From: Minisyncoccota bacterium
GTDB lineage: Bacteria; Patescibacteriota; Minisyncoccia; Phycocordibacterales; JAGLOS01
Assembly: GCA_023137615.1 (NCBI GenBank)
Contig: JAGLOS010000005.1
Span: forward strand, 1 to 34,737
Direction of reading: 5' to 3'
Length of the DNA stretch: 34,737 nt
Under the pieces are notes generated by a model that was given only the letters and a program-made list of their open reading frames with translations, did no database searches and was not told where the DNA came from. The position numbers and the translations under genes were made by a program. Positions 1 to 8,837 of this stretch are shown piece after piece (within the stretch, counting starts at the first letter, position 1; every line of letters starts with the position of its first letter).

Positions 1-1167
1 ATGTCATTATTTATTCTTGGATTCGCTGTTTCGGTAAAACTAAACGCTCTTTTTATACTTGCCTCGATCTTGTTGTGCATATTATATATGGTCCCGTATA
101 AAAAATGGCATATTTCCGCACAACAAAAGACAAAAGTGCTTTTTGTAGGAATTCTTTGCTTTATGACACCTCTACTTATGTGGTCATGGTATGCAATAGA
201 CACTGGTGGAATTTACAAAATAACAAAATACACAAATATTATTTCAAGTCATAATGAGACCTCGCTCGCTCTCGACAAAGATCAATTCCAAAAATTCGGT
301 ATTGATATCGCAACCTGCCCTTTTAACGGAGAAATAGAAGATAATAACCGTTTTATTAAAAAACCACTCTCTTTCAACAACTTTCTTCTTGTTCCGTGGC
401 AGATCACAATGAACGAAAGAGGATTTTCACGTTTATATGTAACTGAAATAGGATTTATTTTTCTTATTACCGGTATACTTTTTCTTTTTTCTCTTGTACG
501 TTTATCATATTCAAAAAAGAGGACGCTTGTGAAAGACAAAAAAATTATTCCTTTTGTCATCATTACAACAACATACTGGATTTTATGGCTTTTGTTTGGA
601 AGAAATATTATATGGTACGGTTATTCAGGGTTTGTTTTTTTATGCATTATGATTCCGCTTGTGTTTCTGTATAACTCAAAAAATAAACTTTTTAAAATAA
701 TACTGTATGCCGCCATAGCTATTAACATACTCATCATGTTGACCATCCGAACGGCACATTTTGCACATCCATACACTCTTATTTATGTTGCAGAAAATAT
801 TGATCATTATGTGGACAAATTTGAGCCCATAACCACAATCCTTAATTCATCAGAAGATACCTTTGCGTATCTCATCGAAGGAGAAATGTTGTATTACATA
901 AAAGACAACCACGAGCGTGTGATAAAAGATCACTACCTTGACCTGTTTACCTGTCTCGATAGCAAAAAAGACGACGTTGAAATATTGCAACACTTACAAA
1001 CTCTTAATATCGATTATGTGGTATATAACAATCAAATCTCCAGTGTAGGAAACAATCCTACAGGCATGCGACGCAAAGAAATAGTTCGTTTTCTTCTTTT
1101 TGCACAAAAAAATCTCAAACAAGAATTAATTACGGACGATTTCTTTCTCTTTTCTGTTCCTAAGTGA
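1..1167 (+). CDS. Multi-pass membrane protein, GT-C/GT39 (PMT-like) glycosyltransferase-like, C-terminal part; probably 5'-truncated by the window edge
   Basis: Many hydrophobic segments with an early 'GFAVSVKLNALFILASILL' stretch typical of GT39-like proteins; the ORF is open at base 1. Confidence 0.6.
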   Translation: MSLFILGFAVSVKLNALFILASILLCILYMVPYKKWHISAQQKTKVLFVGILCFMTPLLMWSWYAIDTGGIYKITKYTNIISSHNETSLALDKDQFQKFGIDIATCPFNGEIEDNNRFIKKPLSFNNFLLVPWQITMNERGFSRLYVTEIGFIFLITGILFLFSLVRLSYSKKRTLVKDKKIIPFVIITTTYWILWLLFGRNIIWYGYSGFVFLCIMIPLVFLYNSKNKLFKIILYAAIAINILIMLTIRTAHFAHPYTLIYVAENIDHYVDKFEPITTILNSSEDTFAYLIEGEMLYYIKDNHERVIKDHYLDLFTCLDSKKDDVEILQHLQTLNIDYVVYNNQISSVGNNPTGMRRKEIVRFLLFAQKNLKQELITDDFFLFSVPK

Positions 1168-1245
1168 CACACTCGACTTGAGCATTTGATATAAGTAAAA
1201 AATAAATTACCGCAAAACGCTCTTTCGCGCTACAATACAACATAT

Positions 1246-3429
1246 ATGCAGAAAATAACCCCCCAAATACTAATAATAAACCATTTCCAACTTAATCCGT
1301 CTCAAAAAAGGGCTTTAGGGAAACTTCATTTACATACACTGCAAGACCTTGTATATCATTTTCCACACCGATACAGTGACATTGGAAAAATTCGGAAAAT
1401 AAGCACGCTCAAAGGAGGCGAATCAGCCACCATATACGGAACCATCTCCAAGATAAAAACACGAAAAGCATTCCGCACCAAGATGCCCATGGCAGAAGGT
1501 ACTGTCGAGGATGGTACCGGAAAAATAAAAGTAGTGTGGTTCAATCAAGCATATATAGCCAAAATGTTCCCTGAAGGTTCAATGGTTATGCTTCAAGGAA
1601 AGATCACTGATGGGAAAAACGGATTTACTCTCGCAAATCCCGAAATTGAAAGAACCAAAGACATGCCGATAGATGCCAGCGACACGCTTTTTATGAAAGA
1701 TAAAGAAATGTTCGGCATACCTGTATACCCGGAAAGTAGAGGGATCACGTCGAGATGGTTCCACTACAATATCCAGAAAATTCTTGCCTTGGGTATTCTC
1801 GATGAACTTGAAGATCCTATTCCGAAAAATATCCTCAAAAAATACAACCTCCCCTCCCTCAAAACTGCACTTATCTGGATCCACGGACCCAAAAAAGAGT
1901 CTGACGCGCAAGCAGCGCGCAAGCGCTTTGCTTTCGAAGAAATTTTCTACATCCAACTCTCACGACAAAGATCCAAGAAAGAATATGAAAAGAATAATTC
2001 ATACGCGATCGATATATCACAGGATAAATTAAATGAATTCATAGACAGATTCCCTTTCACCTTGACGAGCAGTCAACAAAACGCGACTAAAATGATAATA
2101 AAAGATCTCTCAAAAGAAAAGCCAATGCTCCGGCTGCTTGAGGGTGATGTGGGGTCAGGAAAAACCGCGGTTGCGGCCGCCACAAGTTTTGCGGTCATTT
2201 CCTCGTATCCTAAAGGCAAACCGGTGGATAAATTACAGGTAGCATATATGGCGCCAACGGAAATTTTAGCTAAACAACTCTATGAATCATTCATTCAATA
2301 TTTTTCACACTTACCCGTGCAAGTCGGTCTTATTACCTCTTCCGGCTGTAAAAAATTTCCCTCAAAAGTAAACCCTGAAGAGCCAACAGATATTTCCCGC
2401 TCCCAGCTGCTTAAATGGGTTGCAAACGGTGAGATCGATATTATGGTGGGCACCCATTCGCTTATTCAAAAAACCGTACAATTCAAACACCTCGCATATG
2501 TGATCATTGACGAACAACACCGCTTTGGCACAACTCAACGCGCAAAACTTGTACAAAAAGAAGGTCATTCGCCACACTTTCTTTCAATGACCGCGACCCC
2601 AATACCGCGTACTCTTGCTCTCACTATTTACGGCGACTTGGATCTCACGTTGCTTGATGAAATGCCCCACGGCAGAAAGCCCGTTACCACTGAGATCGTT
2701 CTACCGAGTAAACGCGAAGAAACTTATGGGAAAGTGCAAGAAGAGCTAGCACGAGGAAAGCAAGTATACGTGATCTGTCCGCGCATAGATGAACCGGACC
2801 CCGACAAAGAACTTGCTCTTATTGTAAAATCGGTCAAAGAAGAAGCTGTGCGCTTAAAGAAAAATATCTTCCCGAAATATAATATTGAAATACTTCATGG
2901 TAAAATGCCTGCAAAATCACTTACGGTAAGCAAGAAAAGCAAGGAGTCTGTTATGCGCGATTTTGAAGAACACAAAATTGATATCCTTGTAGCCACATCT
3001 GTCGTTGAGGTTGGCGTTAACATTCCCAATGCAACAACTATTATTATTGAAGGTGCTGAGCGTTTCGGACTCTCCCAGCTTCATCAGCTCCGCGGACGTG
3101 TCCTGCGAAGCGAAGACCAAGCGTATTGTTACATCTTCGCTGATACAAAAACAAAGAAAACTCTCGACCGTCTCAAAGCACTGAAGACTGCCAAAAACGG
3201 TTTTGAACTCTCCGAGCTTGATCTGCAACTGCGCGGAGCCGGTGAGCTCGCAGGCAAAAAACAATGGGGTATCTCCGACATCGGTATGGAAGCCATCAAA
3301 AATATAAAAATGGTGGAAGCAGCGCGAAGCGAAGCAACACAAATTCTGGAAAAAGACCACGACCTAAAAGATCATCCACTTATTTCCGCGCGCATAGCAA
3401 AATTCGCAATTCCGATTCATTTTGAATAA
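1246..3429 (+). CDS. recG: ATP-dependent DNA helicase RecG
   Basis: OB-fold wedge region; Walker A 'LLEGDVGSGKTAVA', 'IDEQHRFG', 'TATPIPRTLALTIYGDLD', 'GRVLRS', C-terminal RecG layout. Confidence 0.96.
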   Translation: MQKITPQILIINHFQLNPSQKRALGKLHLHTLQDLVYHFPHRYSDIGKIRKISTLKGGESATIYGTISKIKTRKAFRTKMPMAEGTVEDGTGKIKVVWFNQAYIAKMFPEGSMVMLQGKITDGKNGFTLANPEIERTKDMPIDASDTLFMKDKEMFGIPVYPESRGITSRWFHYNIQKILALGILDELEDPIPKNILKKYNLPSLKTALIWIHGPKKESDAQAARKRFAFEEIFYIQLSRQRSKKEYEKNNSYAIDISQDKLNEFIDRFPFTLTSSQQNATKMIIKDLSKEKPMLRLLEGDVGSGKTAVAAATSFAVISSYPKGKPVDKLQVAYMAPTEILAKQLYESFIQYFSHLPVQVGLITSSGCKKFPSKVNPEEPTDISRSQLLKWVANGEIDIMVGTHSLIQKTVQFKHLAYVIIDEQHRFGTTQRAKLVQKEGHSPHFLSMTATPIPRTLALTIYGDLDLTLLDEMPHGRKPVTTEIVLPSKREETYGKVQEELARGKQVYVICPRIDEPDPDKELALIVKSVKEEAVRLKKNIFPKYNIEILHGKMPAKSLTVSKKSKESVMRDFEEHKIDILVATSVVEVGVNIPNATTIIIEGAERFGLSQLHQLRGRVLRSEDQAYCYIFADTKTKKTLDRLKALKTAKNGFELSELDLQLRGAGELAGKKQWGISDIGMEAIKNIKMVEAARSEATQILEKDHDLKDHPLISARIAKFAIPIHFE

Positions 3430-3433
3430 TTTT

Positions 3434-3584
3434 CAATCAAAAAGAATTCTCTATAGCTCTGTTGTGGGGGGCAGCGTATAATGTGCTACAAAGTTTAAGC
3501 GCTCTCTCCTTACGTCAAGATGACAAACTTTGTGTTGGGGTGATTTTGAAAATATTATCACTACAGCCCTGCTGCGAGGTAATT
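3434..3584. repeat. Dispersed intergenic repeat, copy A (AATCAAAAAGAATTC ... CTGCTGCGAGGTRATT)
   Basis: Both ends match the reverse complement of 30531-30743: 'AATCAAAAAGAATTC' followed by AGCTYTGYTG, and 'CTGCTGCGAGGTRATT'. Confidence 0.55.
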
Positions 3585-3598
3585 TATTTAAAAAGAAA

Positions 3599-4564
3599 TT
3601 ACTTTTTAGAATCAGACTTCTTCTCTTTTTCTAATTTTTCCGCCTCCTCTTTTTCTTCTTCTTCCTTTTTCTTTTTGTTGAAAAAATCAAGTACAATTTC
3701 CACTGTAGTGTTTTTTAGTTTCTTTTCGAGATCAAAATTATATCTGGACATAACATATCGGATCTTCCACTTTACGGTATCTTTTTCTATTGATTCGACG
3801 TTGATGGTAATATTATCCTTGCTCGCAATTACATCACGAAACTTTCGCGACATCCTAGAGATAATACGCCTTTGCAGTTCCTTATAATATTGCAATTGGT
3901 CTTTATTGAGAACAACATCCACAAACACATTCTTGACCGTGCTTTTGCTATAATTTATTACCTCACGAGTAGTAACTAGATTATTAGGAATATATATAGT
4001 ATCTTTTGTGTCGGTCAAAAGCTGAATATGCGTAAAAGTCAGATCTTTGATCCTGCCCTTATGGTTTCCGATCTTAACGTACTCGCGCAGTTTAAACTTT
4101 CCGGAAAACATAATATTAACACCGTTGATAAAATTAGTGATATATTCTCGAAAAGAAATAGCAAGAAAAGCAGTCATGATGGTCAAAGACATCAAAAGTT
4201 CTTTTATATCAATAAATAAAATATCAATTGCGGCGAGAACAAAAATGAGTCGGAAGAAAAAAGATGATAACTGGTTAATGCCGATGGTAAAATTGTCAAT
4301 ATAGTCTTGTGGGCGCTTGTTTTGCTTTCTATAAATAAAAACAATAAACAGAGAAACAACAGCAAACGAAATATTGAGCGCGAAATATATAACAACAAGG
4401 TTTATGATCTCCGTAAAAAATTTTATCGGAGTAAAAAGATCAACATACACGCGAGAGGCATATATTGAAAGGACGAGAAGTGCAACTCTCACATAAATAC
4501 CGCCGGAGTACGACGGTCTAAGTGTTGTAATAAAATTAATAAATTTGTCTTTTGCCATGATCAT
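3599..4564 (-). CDS. MscS-family mechanosensitive ion channel
   Basis: N-terminal TM helices, then MscS core 'LREYVKIGNHKGRIKDLTFTHIQLLTDTKDTIYIPNNLVTTREVINYS'; charged Lys/Glu C-terminal tail. Start could also be 4558. Confidence 0.85.
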   Translation of the reverse strand: MIMAKDKFINFITTLRPSYSGGIYVRVALLVLSIYASRVYVDLFTPIKFFTEIINLVVIYFALNISFAVVSLFIVFIYRKQNKRPQDYIDNFTIGINQLSSFFFRLIFVLAAIDILFIDIKELLMSLTIMTAFLAISFREYITNFINGVNIMFSGKFKLREYVKIGNHKGRIKDLTFTHIQLLTDTKDTIYIPNNLVTTREVINYSKSTVKNVFVDVVLNKDQLQYYKELQRRIISRMSRKFRDVIASKDNITINVESIEKDTVKWKIRYVMSRYNFDLEKKLKNTTVEIVLDFFNKKKKEEEEKEEAEKLEKEKKSDSKK

Positions 4565-4659
4565 TAAGAGTATGTTTGGTTGAAAATAGATATCTATATA
4601 TTACATACATGCTCAAAATTAGACAAAAGGTTACAAAATAAAAGCACCTCGTCTTGTAT

Positions 4660-4745
4660 TATTTCCTTACAGGAACTGTCCACCTTTTGGATATTTTGTT
4701 TCGTTGCACTCACAAAATAATCCCAAAAGGTCTTACGAAGCTCCA
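4660..4745. repeat. Dispersed repeat copy 1 (CTTACAGGAACTGT...CTCANAAAATAA...GAAGC)
   Basis: 'CTTACAGGAACTGTCCACCTTTTGG..TTTCGTTGCACTCACAAAATAA..ACGAAGCTCC' parallels 8655-8742; also contains an imperfect inverted repeat CCTTTTGG-ATATTTTGT / ACAAAATAATCCCAAAAGG. Confidence 0.6.
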
Positions 4746-4760
4746 AGTATTCGCTTCTCA

Positions 4761-4779
4761 CCTGGGACCACCAAGATAT
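4761..4779 (-). pseudogene. tRNA-derived fragment: anticodon-loop to T-stem half
   Basis: Minus strand ATATCTTGGTGGTCCCAGG is identical to positions of the intact tRNA at 4917-4990 and then diverges. Confidence 0.6.
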
Positions 4780-4831
4780 ACTTTGTATAAATTCATCGTT
4801 CGGGTGAACAAAAAATACGCCTTACTATTTG

Positions 4832-4870
4832 TGCGCCTGCCTGGACTCGAACCAGGGACCACCAAGATAT
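4832..4870 (-). pseudogene. tRNA-derived 3' half (anticodon loop, T arm, acceptor 3' strand)
   Basis: Minus strand TATATCTTGGTGGTCCCTGGTTCGAGTCCAGGCAGGCGCA; T stem CCTGG/CCAGG is compensatory to CCAGG/CCTGG in the intact gene; no 5' half upstream. Confidence 0.6.
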
Positions 4871-4916
4871 ATTCAGAGAATATAATTCCATCACTCGCAG
4901 AAATTGCAAATCTGAG

Positions 4917-4990
4917 TCCGCCCTCCAGGACTCGAACCTGGGACCACCAAGATATAAGCTTGGAGCTCTAACCAACTGAGCTAAGGGCGG
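4917..4990 (-). tRNA. tRNA-Ile(UAU)
   Basis: Minus strand CCGCCCTTAGCTCAGTTGGTTAGAGCTCCAAGCTTATATCTTGGTGGTCCCAGGTTCGAGTCCTGGAGGGCGGA folds as a cloverleaf: acceptor CCGCCCT/AGGGCGG, D stem GCTC/GAGC, anticodon stem CCAAG/CTTGG, loop CTTATAT (anticodon TAT at 4954-4956), T stem CCAGG/CCTGG. CCA not encoded. Confidence 0.85.
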
Positions 4991-5026
4991 ACTCATATTT
5001 TCAATTTACTACTCGTTTGAAATTAA

Positions 5027-5081
5027 AAGCTTGGAGCTCCCTGCCTACCGGCAGGCAGGTAACCAACTGCGCTAAGGGCGG
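5027..5081 (-). pseudogene. tRNA-derived 5' half interrupted by a 20-bp palindrome
   Basis: Minus strand CCGCCCTTAGCGCAGTTGGTTA-[CCTGCCTGCCGGTAGGCAGG]-GAGCTCCAAGCTT; matches the intact tRNA 5' half apart from the insertion and one D-stem change; stops at the anticodon loop. Confidence 0.65.
5040..5059. repeat. 20-bp palindromic element CCTGCCTACCGGCAGGCAGG
   Basis: Near-perfect palindrome; exact insertion relative to the intact tRNA copy. Confidence 0.7.
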
Positions 5082-5139
5082 TATGGTGGTTATACTACTA
5101 AAAAACCATCTTTTCCGCAATGAAAAAAGAATGCGTCAA

Positions 5140-5436
5140 TTATCCCGCAAACCACATGATCTGATCAAAATCATCTTCCTCTGCGGCTTCATTTCTTTTT
5201 TCATACCCACACTCTTCGCAACGATGAGTAATGATATATTTATCTCCCTTTTTTTCCACATCCACCGGTCGCATCATTGCTCCACATTCGCTCGCGCGAT
5301 CCCCGGGGTGTATATCCACATGTTTGCTCCACAAACATTGCGGGCAATGGTTGGTATACCCATTGCCGGAAACTTGCGCGCCGCAATGTTCGCAAACAAA
5401 ATCTTCTTCCTTACGGATAAATTTTTTTGATTGCAT
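5140..5436 (-). CDS. RNHCP-domain zinc-ribbon protein
   Basis: 'FVCEHCGAQVSGNGYTNHCPQCLWSKHVDIHPGDRASECGAMMRPV' plus a second CxxC pair; start set at internal Met (MQSKKFIRKEEDF). Confidence 0.8.
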   Translation of the reverse strand: MQSKKFIRKEEDFVCEHCGAQVSGNGYTNHCPQCLWSKHVDIHPGDRASECGAMMRPVDVEKKGDKYIITHRCEECGYEKRNEAAEEDDFDQIMWFAG

Positions 5437-5513
5437 ATTAGATCGTAAATAGGTAAATATCAAAGGCAGTCCTTGGTATTCACACAAAGCCCTTTTTGTT
5501 TTGAATAAACTTT

Positions 5514-7544
5514 TTATTCTTGAACTTCATCCTCTTTTTGATGTTTTCCCTCCTCAACAATTTCTTTGGCTATTGTTTTTACCATATCTTCCTCCTCTTT
5601 TTTCTTCGGAGTAATGCCATTTGCTATCAAAATTTTCTCAAAATCTTCTCGCTCAAGCGTTTCGACACGTATCAGTTCTTTGGAAATGACCTCAAACGCT
5701 TTTTTGTGCTCAGTAAGAATCTCTTCCGCCTTATTCTTTGCTTCCTCGATCATTCTCGACACCTCCTTGTCAATTCGCGTTGACATCGTCTCAGAAAAGC
5801 TCTCTTCGAAAGAACCTCCCATACCGGGCAAAACCCTGCTCGGGCTACTCTCATACGCCACCGGACCAATCTCATCTGACATACCATAACGAGTCACCAT
5901 ATTTCGGGCAAGTGCGGTCGCTACCTGCAGATCATGTGAAGGACCTGTTGTAATATCATTAAAGACCATCTGTTCTGCCACATATCCACCAAGCGATACA
6001 GCTAATTCATCAAGAAACTCTTTTTTAGACTGCAAACACTTCTCTTGGAGTGGGAGCTTGAGTGTGTACCCACCCGCTGCTCCTCGTGAGATGATCGTTA
6101 CTTTGTGAACCGGATCCGCATGTGGAAGTACAGACGACACAAGAGCATGACCTGCTTCGTGGTATGCCGTAATCTTCTTTTCTTTTTTTGAAAGCAAATG
6201 ACTCTTTCTCTCGGGTCCCAACATCACCTTCTCGATCGATCGAATAAAGTCAAACTGACTCACTTTCTTTCTGTCTTCTCTGGCTGCCAAGATTGCCGCT
6301 TCGTTCATAAGCGAAGCAAGATCAGCTCCCGAAAAACCGGGGGTCCTTTCGGCAATAACTCGTAAATTAACATCTTCAGTAAGGGGTTTCTTTTGTATAT
6401 TGATCTTTAGGATCGCTTCTCTGTCGTTGATATCAGGCAGATCAAGCATAACTCGTCTATCAAACCGTCCGGGCCTAAGCAATGCGGGGTCAAGAACATC
6501 AGGACGATTGGTTGCCGCCAGAATAATAACTTTTTCATTTGGCTCAAAGCCATCCATCTCAACCAATATTTGATTAAGTGTCTGCTCGCGTTCATCGTTG
6601 CCTCCGCCAACACCCGAGCCGCGCACTCGTCCCACTGCGTCAATTTCATCTATGAAGATGATTGCGGGCGACGCTTTCTTTGCCATCTTGAAAAGGTCAC
6701 GCACGCGGCTTGCTCCCACACCAACAAACATCTCCACAAATTCCGAACCGGAAATAATAAAGAACGGCACACTGGCTTCACCTGCAACGGCTCGCGCCAT
6801 GAGCGTCTTTCCCGTACCGGGCGCACCCACCAACATTATTCCTTTTGGTATTCGCGCACCAATATCCAAAAACTTTTTAGGATTCTTTAAGAAATCAACG
6901 ACCTCGTGCAACTCTTCTTTTGCTTCTTTGTTACCGGCTACATCTTTAAATGTTACTCGTTGATTTTTGTCATTCGGGTCAATTATACGCGCTTTTGACT
7001 GTCCAAAAGAGAACGCTTGCATTCCTCCTGAACCTTTCACTTGTCGTGAAATGAACCAGAAGAAAAATACCAAAAAGAGGATTGGGATCAAAAACGGCGC
7101 CAAGTTAAGCAACCAATAGCCAAGCCCTGTTGGGTTTTTAACATCCAAGTCTACCGTCGCAAAGATCTCCGGGGTTACACCATAATTTACCAGTGTCTCA
7201 GAAAGTGATGCTTCAACTTCTTTCTTCGATTTTTTTATTATCGGTTCAGTATCTTCCGTAGCATCCTCCGGCAACAGATATTCGATCTTAAGACTATCAC
7301 CTTCTACTTCGATCTTTACCACTTCACCCGCCACAATATCTTGTGCAAGCTGTGAAACTGCGATCTCTTCAATCTCTTTTTTGTTCTCAACAAACACTGA
7401 ATACAGAGTCGCGATCACCAAAAAAACGAAAATGACTGTTAAAATATTGTTAAAAAATGATTTGTTTGAACCTTTTTTAGGTTCTTTTCCCTTAGGACCG
7501 GGCGTGTTTTTGTCTTTTTCATCAAATATTTGCATGGTGCTCAT
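5514..7544 (-). CDS. ftsH: ATP-dependent zinc metalloprotease FtsH
   Basis: N-terminal TMs, AAA+ Walker A '[18 protein letters not shown]', SRH '[21 protein letters not shown]', protease 'HEAGH'. Confidence 0.97.
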   Translation of the reverse strand: MSTMQIFDEKDKNTPGPKGKEPKKGSNKSFFNNILTVIFVFLVIATLYSVFVENKKEIEEIAVSQLAQDIVAGEVVKIEVEGDSLKIEYLLPEDATEDTEPIIKKSKKEVEASLSETLVNYGVTPEIFATVDLDVKNPTGLGYWLLNLAPFLIPILFLVFFFWFISRQVKGSGGMQAFSFGQSKARIIDPNDKNQRVTFKDVAGNKEAKEELHEVVDFLKNPKKFLDIGARIPKGIMLVGAPGTGKTLMARAVAGEASVPFFIISGSEFVEMFVGVGASRVRDLFKMAKKASPAIIFIDEIDAVGRVRGSGVGGGNDEREQTLNQILVEMDGFEPNEKVIILAATNRPDVLDPALLRPGRFDRRVMLDLPDINDREAILKINIQKKPLTEDVNLRVIAERTPGFSGADLASLMNEAAILAAREDRKKVSQFDFIRSIEKVMLGPERKSHLLSKKEKKITAYHEAGHALVSSVLPHADPVHKVTIISRGAAGGYTLKLPLQEKCLQSKKEFLDELAVSLGGYVAEQMVFNDITTGPSHDLQVATALARNMVTRYGMSDEIGPVAYESSPSRVLPGMGGSFEESFSETMSTRIDKEVSRMIEEAKNKAEEILTEHKKAFEVISKELIRVETLEREDFEKILIANGITPKKKEEEDMVKTIAKEIVEEGKHQKEDEVQE

Positions 7545-7630
7545 TATACATTAAAATTTAAGAATTAAAAGACTTTAAATATCAAAAATAACAAGACAGT
7601 CCAGCGTTATTGTGGTATAAATTGGTGTAC

Positions 7631-8080
7631 ATGAGTAAGTATTTATACAACAAAAAAGCAACCTTCAACTACGAAATTGTTGACACCTTATCTGCCGGCA
7701 TTCAATTGCACGGCTTTGAAGTTAAATCGATCAAAACTTCAAAAGGAGGTTCGTTGGAAGGGTCACATGTCATAATAAGAAATGGTGAGGCATTTTTGGT
7801 GGGCGCACATATTCCAGATTATCAAATGGGAAACACGCCAGCAGGGTATAACTCCAGACGGGAACGCAAGCTTTTGCTTACCAAAAAAGAGCTTGAGAGA
7901 ATACTCGAAACAGAACATTCAAGTGGGTTGACAGTAGTACCCCTTTCATTGTATAGTAAAGGCAGGTACATCAAGGCAGACATTGCAATTGCGCGCGGAA
8001 AAAAGAAATACGACAAGCGCGAAACAATTAAAAAACGAGATTCACAACGTGAACTCGCACGTGAATTTAAAACACGGTAA
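7631..8080 (+). CDS. smpB: SsrA-binding protein SmpB
   Basis: 'YNKKATFNYEIVDTLSAGIQLHGFEVKSIKTSKGGSLEGSHVIIRNGEAFLVGAHIPDYQ' and C-terminal 'YDKRETIKKRDSQRELARE'; ATG at 7631 preferred over 7610. Confidence 0.96.
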   Translation: MSKYLYNKKATFNYEIVDTLSAGIQLHGFEVKSIKTSKGGSLEGSHVIIRNGEAFLVGAHIPDYQMGNTPAGYNSRRERKLLLTKKELERILETEHSSGLTVVPLSLYSKGRYIKADIAIARGKKKYDKRETIKKRDSQRELAREFKTR

Positions 8081-8110
8081 GCCCTTTAAAAAAAGACCGG
8101 TCACTCGCAA

Positions 8111-8141
8111 GCAGTATTGATCAACTTACGCTCAATACTGC
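8111..8141 (+). promoter_or_regulatory. 10-bp perfect hairpin between smpB and tmRNA
   Basis: GCAGTATTGA / TCAATACTGC with an 11-nt loop, ending 2 nt before the tmRNA 5' end. Confidence 0.5.
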
Positions 8142-8143
8142 TT

Positions 8144-8545
8144 GGGGATGATCGGCCTAGATAGTTGAGATTTCTTTGTTTTGTGCAAAGTCGAGCAAGT
8201 TACCATATAACTCGTAAATAGGTATTGGTAAAACTTAAGTGCTAAATCACTTAAAACTGCAATTCTTTCACCTTTTCAGGCAAAAGACCTTGCAATGGCT
8301 GTAGCGTAACCGCTCGCCTCACCCAATCTTCTGATGTCTGATAACGGAGTACGGGTGTTATATTTTTCAGGCTCGAGCGCTGCAATTCCGCAATGCAGAC
8401 TTTAAATGTAGCGGATCGATTGAATATGGTTTTGTTTGTTTAATACATATTTAATTTAAATTGCGAAAGCAAATGAAACAAACTATACTTTGTAGACTCA
8501 ATCCAAAACCTCATCTACACGCGAGTTCGATTCTCGCCATCTCCA
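8144..8545 (+). ncRNA. ssrA: Transfer-messenger RNA (tmRNA, ssrA)
   Basis: 5' GGGGATG pairs with 3' CATCTCC; tRNA-like 3' end 'GCGAGTTCGATTCTCGCCATCTCCA'; tag ORF GCA..TAA at 8259-8309 (AILSPFQAKDLAMAVA*); follows smpB; terminator downstream. Confidence 0.9.
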
Positions 8546-8556
8546 CAAAAAACATT

Positions 8557-8579
8557 AGCGCTCGAAAGAGCGCTTTTTG
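8557..8579 (+). terminator. Rho-independent terminator of tmRNA
   Basis: AGCGCTC-GAAA-GAGCGCT followed by TTTTTG. Confidence 0.85.
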
Positions 8580-8654
8580 TTTTTCCAGTGGAGTTTTAAT
8601 AGACTTTGCTCGAACTTACTTCGAGTCAAAGACCGACTAACCGTCCGCGCCGGC

Positions 8655-8742
8655 AGAACTCCTTACAGGAACTGTACGCCTTGTGCCTTTTTTCTTTCGC
8701 TTCGCTCATAAAATAACTAACAAAGTTTTGCGGAAGCCCCTT
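8655..8742. repeat. Dispersed repeat copy 2
   Basis: 'CCTTACAGGAACTGTACGCCTT..TTTCGCTTCGCTCATAAAATAACT..GCGGAAGCCCC' matches 4660-4745. Confidence 0.6.
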
Positions 8743-8837
8743 TGCGGTATTAGTGTTTTTACGTCCGACAAAAATAATTTTTCTTTTTTTCAGACTATGA
8801 TTATATTTTAAATTGTTTTTACCCACATCTTATCCAC

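Noticed and set aside
4654-4996. ORFs of 105 and 67 aa over the tRNA region
   Set aside because: The 'PGLEPGT' and 'RVQAG' peptides are translations of tRNA T-arms and acceptors, a known false-gene pattern.
4755-5085. Group I intron in tRNA-Ile
   Set aside because: Breakpoints fit an anticodon-loop insertion, but the intervening sequences are under 100 bp and include a complete tRNA, too short for a group I intron.
5017-5430. 137-aa plus-strand ORF containing SLPTGRQ
   Set aside because: Read-through of the palindrome and antisense of the RNHCP gene.
8626-8826. 66-aa minus-strand ORF
   Set aside because: It is a translation of the dispersed CTTACAGGAACTGT repeat; no homologous-looking protein and no gene context.
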